64,000 nucleotides of DNA from Nectonema munidae. Its lineage: Eukaryota > Nematomorpha > Nectonematoida > Nectonematidae. Where the stretch lies: NCBI GenBank assembly GCA_030549495.1, contig JAUIRK010000101.1, forward strand, positions 1,039,842 to 1,103,841. The letters are read 5' to 3'. Of the stretch, positions 36,464 through 46,202 are shown one piece after another. The notes under the pieces were generated by a model that was not told the origin of the DNA, searched no databases, and worked only from the letters and a program-made list of their open reading frames with translations. Position numbers and translations under genes: made by a program. Position 1 is the first letter of the stretch. Each line of letters begins with the position of its first letter.

Positions 36464-39400
36464 GTGATCATGGACAAAATTCTAAAGCCGCCTATTCTTG
36501 ATATTAAGCCCACTGATCAAGACTCTTATGAACAGTGGAAGCATTGGCGCGTTCTTTTTGAGAATTTTTTAGAGTATATACCTGAAGGTGAGTCTAATAA
36601 AATTAAAACTTTATTTTGCCATATAAAGCCTCACATATTCAAATACATCGATAATTTATGTACCCTTCAATCAGCCCTAGAAAAACTCGAATCGATTTTT
36701 TATAAAGAAAGAAATTCTCTTTACATGCGTCATCTACTTGCTACTAGAAAACAAAGAGCCGAAGAAAACGTTGACGAGTTTGTCCAAGAACTGCAAAACT
36801 TAGGTAAGTACTGTAACTTCAAAGATGTCAGCGCCGAAGTTTATAAAGAAGAAATGATCCGTGATTCCTTAATTAATGGAATTAATTCTCCATCTATACG
36901 TTTGCGTTTGTTAGAAGACAGCAAGTTAACCTTTGAAAAGGCACTTTTAATTGCACGATCCTTAGAGATTGCATTCCAGAGTTCTGCTGATTATGGCATA
37001 GAAACCACGAGGTCTGCAGCAGCTTCCAGTAATAATGATAGTTTAGATGCTACAGATCCTATGAACGCTGTTATTCAATCAAAGACTACTTTTAGGCCTA
37101 AAGAACAAAGCCTTAATTCTTGTTGGTTTTGTGGAAATCAACGTCACCCTCGTGTCAACTGTCCGGCTCGCAATTCATATTGTCGAAAGTGTAATAAACT
37201 AGGTCACTTTAGTAAAGTTTGCCGATCTAAAACTTCTGCTTTTGTTCCTAATGTTGCTCTTATTAACTCATTCTCCAAAGAAGTAATGCTCAAGGTATTA
37301 ATAAATAACGTAAGCATTGATGCACTTTTGGACACTGGATCAACAGAAAATTTTATCGCTCAAAGTTGTGTCAAAAAATTAAATTTAATTCCTTTTAAAT
37401 TTTATGGAAACGTGAGTATGGCTGACACGACACATAAATCTCAAATTTGCGGACTAGTAACTTCGGACATCAAAGTAAAAGAAAAGTTCTATCCAGGCAT
37501 TACCTTTTACGTCTTAAAGGAATTGGCAGCGGAAGTCATTTTGGGTACAAGTTTCCTTGAAACCCACAAGTTCGTGACTTTTTCCTTCAAAGGAACTCGC
37601 GATGGAATACATGTATGTTCCCTTCCTGCTATTAAAACGAAGTGTCCTTCTCCTTTTACTTACCTTTCCAAGGAGTGTTATCCGATCGCTGATAAACCTC
37701 GTAAGTACTCTTCTCAGGACTATTCATTTATACAAACCGAAATGAACCGTTTGCTTAAGGATGGTATTGTAGTAGAGTCCAAATCCCCATGGCGATCTCA
37801 GCCTTTAGTAGTTTCCACACATAAAAAGCGAATGGTTATAGACTATAGCCGTACGATCAATAAGTTTACCTTACTCGATAGTTATCCCATTCCAAACATA
37901 AGTGATGTTATTAATAAGATTTCTCAATTTAAAGTATATAGTACGGTTGATCTATCTTCGGCGTATCATCAACTTGAGTTAGACCCTAACGATAGAATTT
38001 ATACGGCGTTTCAAGCTTGTGGTAGATTGTATGAATTTACTAGACTTCCTTTTGGTCTAACTAATGCAGTACCTGTTTTTCAAAGAGTAATCGATAATAT
38101 TATACTAGAAAATAAACTAAAAGGAGTTGTAGCTTATGTTGATAATGTTACTATTATGGGAAAGGATAAAGATGAACATGATAGAAATTTAAGGGAATTT
38201 TTTAAAGCGGTATCAAATGCGAGACTTACTTTAAACGAAGACAAATCCCAGATTTCTAAGGAAAGTATCGATATTCTGGGTTATCGTGTTTCTTTTCACT
38301 CTATTAAGCCAGACCCAGATCGCATTAAGCCTCTTCTAGATTTACCTGTTCCACAATCTATATCTGCATTAAAACGGATAATTGGTTTATTTTCATATTA
38401 TGCACGATGGATATATAATTTTTCCAATATAATGCATCCTTTATTTAAAGCTAAAGAAAAGGCTGTTTTTCCATTGGATACAGATGCAGTAAATGTTTTT
38501 CATAAAATAAAAAATATATTAAGTAACGTTACAATGCAGACCATAGATGGTGAATTACCTTTTACAGTAGAAACAGATGCGAGTAATAAGGCAATATCCG
38601 CTTCGCTAAATCAAAATGGCAAGCCGGTAGCCTTTTTTTCACGCACATTTCATGGTCATGAGCTAAATTTACCCGCTGTAGAAAAAGAAGCTATTGCTAT
38701 AGTAGAATCCATTAGAAAGTGGAAGCACTTACTCCTGAATAAGAAGTTTACTCTAATCACAGATCAAAGATCTTTGTATTATATGTTTAATAAAAATCAC
38801 CGTAACCAAATAAAAAATAGTAAAATAGAGAGATGGCGCATTGAATTATCTTACTTTTCGTACGATGTTATTTACAGGAAAGGAGAATCTAATTTTGTTG
38901 CAGATACACTTTCTCGAGCTTGTTCAGCTAGCGTTACTTTAAATAATTTAGAAAAGATTCATATAGAATTAGGACACCCAGGAATAACTCGTCTAACTCA
39001 TTTTATAAGAAGTAAGAATTTACCCTACTCGGTATTAGAAATAAAAAACATTATATCAAAATGTCAAGTATGTGCCCAAGTAAAACCTAAGCTTTATGTC
39101 CCCAAAAATCTCCATTGTGTTAACGCTCATCGACCATTTCAAAAACTTAATGTTGATTTTAAAGGACCATTATCTTCTTATTCACAGTATAAATATTTTC
39201 TATTGATAGTTGATGAATATTCCCGTTTTACATGGGCCTATAAGTGTAAAGATTGTTCCTCTCAGAGTGTAATTAGTTCATTAACAAATCTTTTTTGTAT
39301 GTTTGGGTTACCAGAAGCTATACATACGGATAATGCCCAGGCATTTGTAGGATATGAGATTAAAAATTTCTTTATCAATAATAATATTGCTCACACTACC

Positions 39401-39967
39401 TCCATACCATACCATCCGACAGGAAACAGCCAAGTTGAAAGGTATAACGGTATATTATGGCGAACGATACTCCTAAACCTACGTAGCAAAAATTTAGATA
39501 ACAGACATTGGGAAGATGTTCTGGATGTGTCCCTCCATGCCGTGAGATCCTTGTATTGTACCTCTATCAACTGTACTCCTCACGAAAGAATGTTCGTTTT
39601 TCTTCGGAAAACTGGAAGTGGAACTTCTTTACCAACTTGGTTGACACAACCTGGAAAAGTTCTGCTGAGAAAACAAGGCGCTTCAAGAAAAATGGGTGAT
39701 GACATGGAAATAGTGGAACTTGAACACACCAACCCAACACATGCCTCAGTAAAGACAAAAGAAGGAACAACGAAAAACGTTTCCTTAAGAGATCTTGCTC
39801 CATTCACAGCTGCTGAAGAACAAAGTATTCAAGATGAAAATCCTGCAGTCCAAAATACTTCTAATGAGAATGTTGACTTTTCCGAGAAGGAAGATGATGT
39901 AAGTTCTTCGCCAACAGAAAGATATCCAAAGCGTGAAAGAAGACCACCCCTTAGACTGCATTATTGA
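36464..39967 (+). CDS. Gag-Pol polyprotein of the Ty3/Gypsy element (1167 aa)
   Basis: A single open frame starts 21 bp after the 5' LTR. Domains in order: Gag-like region (about residues 1-215); two zinc knuckles of the CCHC type (about 219-253); aspartic protease with LDTGST (about 287-292); reverse transcriptase (about 440-620, with LPFGLTN near 527). Then come RNase H (from about 700, TDASN), integrase zinc-binding region (about 833-870) and integrase core (about 890-1000). Protease-RT-RNaseH-integrase order places it in Ty3/Gypsy and not Ty1/Copia. No envelope-like frame follows, as expected for an intracellular retrotransposon. Gag and Pol share one frame, a known arrangement in some Gypsy lineages. 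It is a mobile-element protein, not a host gene. Confidence 0.92.
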   Translation: MIMDKILKPPILDIKPTDQDSYEQWKHWRVLFENFLEYIPEGESNKIKTLFCHIKPHIFKYIDNLCTLQSALEKLESIFYKERNSLYMRHLLATRKQRAEENVDEFVQELQNLGKYCNFKDVSAEVYKEEMIRDSLINGINSPSIRLRLLEDSKLTFEKALLIARSLEIAFQSSADYGIETTRSAAASSNNDSLDATDPMNAVIQSKTTFRPKEQSLNSCWFCGNQRHPRVNCPARNSYCRKCNKLGHFSKVCRSKTSAFVPNVALINSFSKEVMLKVLINNVSIDALLDTGSTENFIAQSCVKKLNLIPFKFYGNVSMADTTHKSQICGLVTSDIKVKEKFYPGITFYVLKELAAEVILGTSFLETHKFVTFSFKGTRDGIHVCSLPAIKTKCPSPFTYLSKECYPIADKPRKYSSQDYSFIQTEMNRLLKDGIVVESKSPWRSQPLVVSTHKKRMVIDYSRTINKFTLLDSYPIPNISDVINKISQFKVYSTVDLSSAYHQLELDPNDRIYTAFQACGRLYEFTRLPFGLTNAVPVFQRVIDNIILENKLKGVVAYVDNVTIMGKDKDEHDRNLREFFKAVSNARLTLNEDKSQISKESIDILGYRVSFHSIKPDPDRIKPLLDLPVPQSISALKRIIGLFSYYARWIYNFSNIMHPLFKAKEKAVFPLDTDAVNVFHKIKNILSNVTMQTIDGELPFTVETDASNKAISASLNQNGKPVAFFSRTFHGHELNLPAVEKEAIAIVESIRKWKHLLLNKKFTLITDQRSLYYMFNKNHRNQIKNSKIERWRIELSYFSYDVIYRKGESNFVADTLSRACSASVTLNNLEKIHIELGHPGITRLTHFIRSKNLPYSVLEIKNIISKCQVCAQVKPKLYVPKNLHCVNAHRPFQKLNVDFKGPLSSYSQYKYFLLIVDEYSRFTWAYKCKDCSSQSVISSLTNLFCMFGLPEAIHTDNAQAFVGYEIKNFFINNNIAHTTSIPYHPTGNSQVERYNGILWRTILLNLRSKNLDNRHWEDVLDVSLHAVRSLYCTSINCTPHERMFVFLRKTGSGTSLPTWLTQPGKVLLRKQGASRKMGDDMEIVELEHTNPTHASVKTKEGTTKNVSLRDLAPFTAAEEQSIQDENPAVQNTSNENVDFSEKEDDVSSSPTERYPKRERRPPLRLHY

Positions 39968-39992
39968 ATGTTTTTTTTTAGGAAGGGGAAAT

Positions 39993-40234
39993 TGTAGTAT
40001 AATTTGCGCCTAGAGTTCTCTTAAATGTAAATCCTTGATATACGTTTACGTGCATATTACTTTATATTCCTAAGGCACATTTGTTATATATATATATACA
40101 CACACTGCTGTTATTTCATCACTTTTAGCATCCTTATAGTACTTTTATAACTTAACTTACGTTTGCTATTCTATCCTGAATAAATAATCTTATATCGTTA
40201 CTACAATCAATCTTCTTATTCTGCTTTTACTACA
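39993..40234 (+). repeat. 3' LTR of the Ty3/Gypsy element
   Basis: 242 bp, same ends as the 5' LTR, directly preceded by the polypurine-like tract. About two mismatches to the 5' LTR. Confidence 0.92.
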
Positions 40235-40239
40235 TCAAC

Positions 40240-40830
40240 CATGCTAGTTTCATTTATGGACTCAATTTTTGCAGTTTGAATTTGAAAATACGTATAAGTA
40301 TCAATTAAATTTGCGTTTAGTTCTAAAATTTGTTTTTATAGCAAATAGATCATGATGATTTCATTTCTGAACAGAGTTTTCTCATTTAGGGGTTTTACTG
40401 CTAGTGTCAATAAAATTTGCGGTTTATGTCTGAAAACTATATCCCAAAATATTCTCTCTAATTTTACATGAAATATATGATTATATACCAATTCGACCAT
40501 GATAATTTTTATTTCTGAAATCATTTTTTGCATTTAGAGGTCTTAAATGTCTGAAAGTGTCAATCAAATTTTCGATTTACGTCTAATGTCTACAGAAATA
40601 TTTTTGAAATTTAAATAAAATATCTGTTTTTATGCCAAATGGAAGATGTTGGTTTCATTTTTGGACTCAGGTTTGGCATTTATCGTTTTAAAATATCTGA
40701 AAGCTTGAATCAGATTTGCGGTTTACTTCTAGATACTGTCTTCAAAAATATTTTCAAAAAAAATAAAATATCTGTTTTATACCAAATCTACTATGCTTAT
40801 TTTATTCCTGTACTGGATTTTGGATAATAC
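40240..40830 (-). repeat. ~150-bp tandem array (second monomer type), right of the Ty3/Gypsy insertion
   Basis: Continuation of the array at 35700-36196, about four further monomers with the ATTTGCGGTTTA phrase. It decays towards the unique centre of the TTAA element (about 40830-42280), which corresponds to 17265-18180 of copy 1 for part of its length. Confidence 0.8.
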
Positions 40831-42284
40831 TGTTAAAAAATATCTCGAAGTGGCAATTTAATTAGTAATGTATCCCTGAAAATCAGTTCTGTAAAAAATT
40901 TTTAAAAAATGGCTGCATATTAGGTATATAATAAAAATATAGTTTTTTTTGTATATTTTGGCTTATAATACTTTCTACAATCATCTTGAGTATGAAATAT
41001 TTATTAAAAAAAATAAAACGTATTATAAAATCTTTTGAAATTTGTATGAGAGAAGGAACCAAGTTGAAAACTAATTGAAAAGAGAACATGTGATCAAAAC
41101 AAATAATTAAAAAAAATATGTATCTTGACTAAATGAAAGATCTACAATGTTCTAAAGTGGTTTAATTATATAATATTAGATGCTTCAAAAAAGATTTTGA
41201 CTGTGAAAAAGAAGTTCCTCTTTTACAAATGAAAAATATTTAAATCTATAGCTTATCATCTAGGATTACAGTTAACATTTAGCTAAGATGGGTAGGAAAT
41301 CTGAAAATTTAGAATAGGTAAGATTTATCAAAAATGGCACAGATGCCAATATGTGAGAATTTAGTCACTATCAAGATATATTTAATTTAAATTGAATTTG
41401 TCCATCTTTTTCCTTTTGTGTCAAAGAGATAATTTTTTAGATGAAGAACGTTGACAACTTTTTGTAATTGAATAATCAACATCACAAATGATTCATCAGA
41501 AAAAAATCTTTGAAATAAGATTGGTTGACAAATATTCAGGCCTGATAATAAAATACACGATACTGATAAAAAAAGTCTAAGATCATCAAGAAGATTCTTT
41601 GATCAGAATGCTTTGAGAGAGGAAAAAAGTAATTTTATCCTTATAAAAAAATTTTCGAACACCCATTGAAGAATATAAATTTCTAATGAAAAAAGAGCTA
41701 CCAAGGAAGGATCATCATGGAATGAATAGCAAAATTGCATATTATGTAAATTATAATATGACGTAGAGACTACGGGCCGATAACGAATTTGTAGCCAAAA
41801 AGATGGAGGTCCTATCGAGTTACATAAGTTACTGTAAAATGAAATATTTTGAGTGAATTAAGCACCTTAAGTTGGTTTATTAAATAAATCAAGAAAATAA
41901 TTACCAGAGAAAACTGCAAGTAGAAGTTATTTTTATGTTTCTATATTTGACATTGATTTACAGGTTTAATCGATTTTTTGACAGGTTTTATTGATTTCAT
42001 AAAAAATGAACATCACCATTAAATTCTGCATACTTGAAATGTATAAAAATTTTAAAAGAATAAAAATTTTAATTTTGACATGGGCTGTCATATTTAAATT
42101 GTTTTGTCAGATTATATTTATGAAAAAAAGGAATATAACCAGTAAACAGCCTACTTGAAAATGGGTATATGTGTGTAAAATGCCATACACGGTAAATTTC
42201 ATCACCTCCCTATACTTTCTATTAAACGTAATTCTCTAATTCAAAATACCGTGCCTCATCCTTTCTTTTTGGGATAAATCAATT

Positions 42285-43120
42285 TTTTGACAGTTTTGAT
42301 TGATTTTTATAAAAAAAATGAATATCACCACTGAATTACGCATGCTTGAAAATGGGTATATATATGTAAAAAACTTTATATTATTACTTAGATAAAAAGT
42401 TTCTTTTTAAGATGAGCTGTCATATATAAATCAATACTTTGATAACTTTAATGGATTTTTATAAAAAAAAATGAATATCACCGCTGAATTCAGCATGCTT
42501 GAAAATGGGTATGTGTAAAAAATATTTTATAATTATTTAGATAAAAAGTTTCTTTTTTGAGATGAGCTGTCATATGTAAATCACTTTTTTGACAGGTTTG
42601 AATGATTTTCATAAAAAATGAATATCACCACTGAATTCAGCATATTTGAAAATGGGTATACATGTGTAAAAAACTTTATATACTTATTTAGATAAAAAGT
42701 TCCTTTTTGAGATGAGCTGTCACATTTAGATCAATTTTTTGACAAGTTTGATTGATTTTCATAAAAAATGAATATCACCACTGAATTAAGCATATTTGAA
42801 AATGGGTATACATTTGTAAAAACTTTATATAATTATTTAAATAAAAAGTTCCTTTTTGAGATGAGCTGTCACATTTAGATCAATTTTTTGACAGGTTTGA
42901 TTGATTTTCATAAAAAATGAATATCACCACTGAATTCAGCATATTTGAATATGGGTATACATGTGTAAAAAACTTCATTTAATTATTTAAATAAAAAGTT
43001 CCTTTTTGAGATGAGCTGTCAAATATAAATCAATTTTTTGGCAGGTTTGATTGATTTTGATAAAAAATGGACATCACCACTGAATTCAGCATAGTTGAAA
43101 TATATATGTAACATTAAAAA
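42285..43120 (-). repeat. 151-bp tandem array, TTAA element copy 2
   Basis: About six monomers, on the minus strand relative to copy 1, with TATCACCACTGAATTCAGCAT and TTTGAGATGAGCTGTCA repeated at ~150-bp spacing. This array reaches to within about 100 bp of the element's right end. A run of ten G lies next to it near 43156-43166. Confidence 0.85.
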
Positions 43121-43599
43121 TATTTATAAAAACTTATTAATATCTGAGAAAAATAGGGGGGGGGGGGCACTTTACGCCCTCCCAGCACTTGAGCGGACAA
43201 ATTTTGCCCAGCACTAATAGGGTTAAAGAATCAAATTTTTTTGAATGTAATTAATTTTTTTTATTTTTGACCATTTTGGTTTTCGGCCGTTTTTGTTTTT
43301 GGCCGTCTTGACCATCAATCATCTGAGATAGTCGTAGTATCAAGGGCTTAAACTTTATTTCGACAAATACGACCTTGATATTTTTATTAATCTCTCTTTT
43401 TTTAATAATTTTTTCAAAAGTTGTATCCAATAAATCCTATTAGTGTTCATTTCAGAGCTTTTTCATTGATTTTTATGATTTCACTCTTTGTTATTTGTTA
43501 TAAGAAAAAAATAGTTTCTCTAGGTAGTTTATATAAACTGTATTATTTTGTTTCTTATTTTGTTTATTTTCATTTAAGATTTTAAAGAGCTAATTAAAA

Positions 43600-45153
43600 A
43601 TGTCACACAAGCATAAAGAAATTCCATTGTCTGAAAAAGTTAATCTAATCAAGTCTAGCAAGGGTAAAAGTCAAAGAGCCTGCTGAGATTTTCCATATTG
43701 GAAAAACAACTGTTCAAAATATTTTGAAAGGAAAAAATGAATATCTCAAATTTTACGAAGAAAATGCAAACTCATACAAGAAAAGAATTACTATTAGAAC
43801 TCAAAATGAAAAAGTGGATCATGCTGTTTGGTTGTGGTTTCAAAGAGCAAAGGGATCCAACATTCCTGTTTCTGGCCCACTTCTTCAAGAGAAAGCTCTG
43901 TTCGTGGCAAATAGCCTTAATTTGAAAGATTTCAAGGCATCTAGCTGATGGTTGGAAAAATTCCGTTCAAGGCACAATATCAGCTTTTCTAAAATATGCG
44001 GAGAACGAGGCGATGTTGATTTGAATACAGTGGAAGACTGGAAAAATAAAATACCAGTCATTGTTCAAAATTATTAAAAAAAAGGATATTTTCAACATGG
44101 ATGAGTTTAGCTTTTTTTATCGATCTCTACCCGAAAAATCCTTAACTACAAAGGGTGAAAATTGTACTGGAGGTAAAAAAAATGAAGTATAGATTAAGTA
44201 TTGCAGTGTGCGTCAACATGTTAGGCGAGTTTGAAAGAGTTGTGATAATTGGAAAATCCACTAAACCACACTGCTTCCGAAATTTAAATTTGAAAAACTT
44301 ACCTGTCATATGGAAGCATAACACAAAAGCATGGATGACATACAAAATATTTGATGAATGGGTACTCTCTTTTAACGACAAAATAAAAAGACAGAAACGA
44401 AACATTTTGCTCTTTTTGGACAATGCTCCATCCCATTCAAAGTTCGTCAATAACTTAACTAACATCAAGCTAGTTTTCATTCCAGCAAACACAACCTCTA
44501 TATTGCAGCCCTTGGATCAGGGTATCATTTGTTCCATAAAGAAAAGTTATAGAAAAAGGTTTTTACGTAAAATTTTGAATGTGATGGATGAAAAAATATT
44601 AATATCTGATATAGTTAAATCTGTCTCTGTTCTGAATGCCTCTGAATGGATAAAGTTTTCAGTGCAAAGTTGCAATCCAAGTTTAGTTTCAAAATGTTTT
44701 AGAAAAGCTGGCTTTCCGGTGGATGAAATTTTAGAAGAAGTGGAGGAAGAAGAAAAAGAGTTGAATGTGTATTTAGAGAAAATTTCTTCTAATATTGAAG
44801 AGCCTATCATAACAGCTGATGAATTCATCGAGATAGATGATGATAGTCTTGCTAATGAAGTTTATACATCAAATTGGGAGAAAGAATTTTTTCAAGAAGT
44901 CTTTAAAGAAACAGAAACTGATCAATTGCTTGAACGTGAACGTATTTCAGAACAAAATAATGAAATTGAAAGTTTGGTGTATCAAATTCATACTTTTCAA
45001 GAGTCTCTAGAGTATATTGAAGCATTGAAAATGTTTTGTTTTGATAGAAATTATAGCGAAATTTATATTACTTTAATTGATGTAAAAGAAAAGTTAGAAC
45101 AAAAGTCAATAGAATTCAAGATGAAACCAAAAAAAATCACTGATTTTTTCTAA
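43600..45153 (+). pseudogene. Tigger transposase, lightly broken
   Basis: From ATG 43600 (MSHKHKEIPLSEKVNLIKSS) the protein follows the Tigger order. First are the N-terminal pogo helix-turn-helix and the CENP-B-like DNA-binding region (NIPVSGPLLQEKALFVA, near 43858-43910). The DDE/D nuclease follows, with NMDEFSFFYRSLP (near 44094-44135), FLDNAPSHSK (near 44415-44445) and LQPLDQGII (near 44505-44530). The C-terminal tail is acidic and ends in KKITDFF. The last 332 codons (44155-45153) are open. Breaks seen: a +1 frame change near 43685, a TGA at 43946-43948, and frame changes near 44070 and 44150, both at A-runs. The low number of breaks suggests moderate age. It lies at the right end of the Tigger element, downstream of all nested insertions. 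Confidence 0.85.
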
Positions 45154-45283
45154 TAAAATTTTTATCATGTAAAAAACTTATTAACATTTTTGAAAATACT
45201 ATGCCTCTATAAGTCGACCACCTCTTAAAATGGACCATTTTAAAGCAGTCAATGGAGTGGTCGAATTATAGAGGTTTTACTTG

Positions 45284-46202
45284 CAGTGAGGCATAATTGC
45301 TTTATGTTGCTGTCGCAAGAGTAAAAGCATATCTTTTCTCATCTGCGATGGGTGTAGCAATTTTATTTTTATTATTAATTAATTAAGTTGTTTGTGGCGT
45401 TCGCACCCATCCTTTCGGATATCGTGGCCCGCCCGGAATGCTGAGTCCAAGTATAACTGGACTTTCCATCCCACTAAACACCTACTGGCCCTTGTTACAA
45501 AAGAATAGCTATACCTTGTTATATATATTATTTTACAAGAATTTATGTTACAATATATAGATACATCTGAGAGAACGATACAATCTTAACGCGAACGCTC
45601 CTAATTTGGGAAACAAACTTAATGTCTAGTGATAGCTTGACAACTAACCACGTAGAATCGCATCGCTAGAGCACTACCTAACCGTAAAAACCTTTGAATT
45701 CTTCAGAGGAAGAAAACCAGGGTAAAAAACCGGCGGTGTAGCATTGCTGTCTAAACGGTAAACGGAGAAGGATTGAGAAGGAGAAGCGTTGGCGATTTTT
45801 CTTTCTTTTGATGTTGCCGCAAACTTGTTCATGTGCACTGCCACTATCACACAATTATTTTTTTTTCTCATCACTTTTCTTGCTCGCTCTCTCGATAAAA
45901 CACTTTGCTTGCGCATATGGTTTTATCATTCATCGTTTTTCTCTCATACTATTATTTATTTTGTAAATCTTCAAAACTTCTGTACTTTTTTTTATTCAAT
46001 ACAGTTATCAAGATGTATATTGATGGATATAATTATTTAAAAAAAGAGAGTATTTGAAGACTGTTCACTATTACTGTACGAGACCCTCTTACTCAGGTTT
46101 GTCTTTTTTCTTATCTTTTGAATTCAATTTAATTAATTTTTATCAAACGTATTATCATTTAGAATTCTTCATACTAAAAATAATTTGCACATAATATTAT
46201 GC
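45284..46202. other. intergenic sequence with a GC-richer island
   Basis: No gene recognised. About 45375-45485 is distinctly richer in G+C than its surroundings and contains GTGGCGTTCGCACCCATCC and CCCACTAAACACCTACTGG. A vaguely similar CCCACTAAA-containing patch occurs at about 55490-55650 and 60680-60840. This may be an unrecognised repeat. Confidence 0.35.

Larger units (their letters stand above)
36202..40234 (+). mobile_element. Ty3/Gypsy LTR retrotransposon, fourth (youngest) layer
   Basis: The element is 4033 bp. It has two 242-bp LTRs (36202-36443 and 39993-40234) that begin TGTAGT and end ACTACA, and a 5-bp target duplication TCAAC at 36197-36201 and 40235-40239. A purine-rich tract (AGGAAGGGGAAA) precedes the 3' LTR. 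By eye the LTRs differ at two positions, so the insertion is recent. The element looks whole and is inserted inside a satellite monomer of the TTAA element. Confidence 0.92.
35339..43222 (-). mobile_element. non-autonomous TTAA (piggyBac-like) element, copy 2, third layer
   Basis: TTAA flanks both ends exactly (35335-35338 and 43223-43226), and the ends are CCCTATTAGTGC and GCACTAATAGGG. It is an inverted copy of the element at 16276-19980 with both satellite arrays. Without the Ty3/Gypsy insertion (plus its 5-bp duplication) it is about 3.85 kb. This copy lacks the G/C-run hairpin at the 35339 end. The conserved perfect TTAA duplications suggest a younger insertion than copy 1. Confidence 0.85.
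35238..43320. mobile_element. small MITE (about 195 bp), second layer of the nest
   Basis: The two halves, 35238-35338 and 43227-43320, are imperfect inverted repeats of each other. Left reads ATGATCAAAACGGCCGAAAC; right, on the minus strand, reads ATGGTCAAGACGGCC. The 8-bp sequence ATCTGAGA lies at both borders (35230-35237 and 43321-43328), consistent with a target-site duplication within Tigger DNA. The MITE is split by the TTAA element. Its superfamily is unclear. Confidence 0.6.
34115..45283 (+). mobile_element. Tigger/pogo transposon, outer layer of a nested insertion
   Basis: The left end CAGTAAAACCTCCGAC (34115) and the right end, minus-strand CAAGTAAAACCTCTATAA (to about 45283), form terminal repeats. 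Both are followed by CTATAAT/CCGAC-type subterminal motifs. The transposase (43600-45153) lies near the right end. Without its insertions the element would be about 3.1 kb. A MITE is inserted at 35238-43320, itself holding a TTAA element that holds a Ty3/Gypsy element. The Tigger insertion is therefore the oldest layer. Confidence 0.7.
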
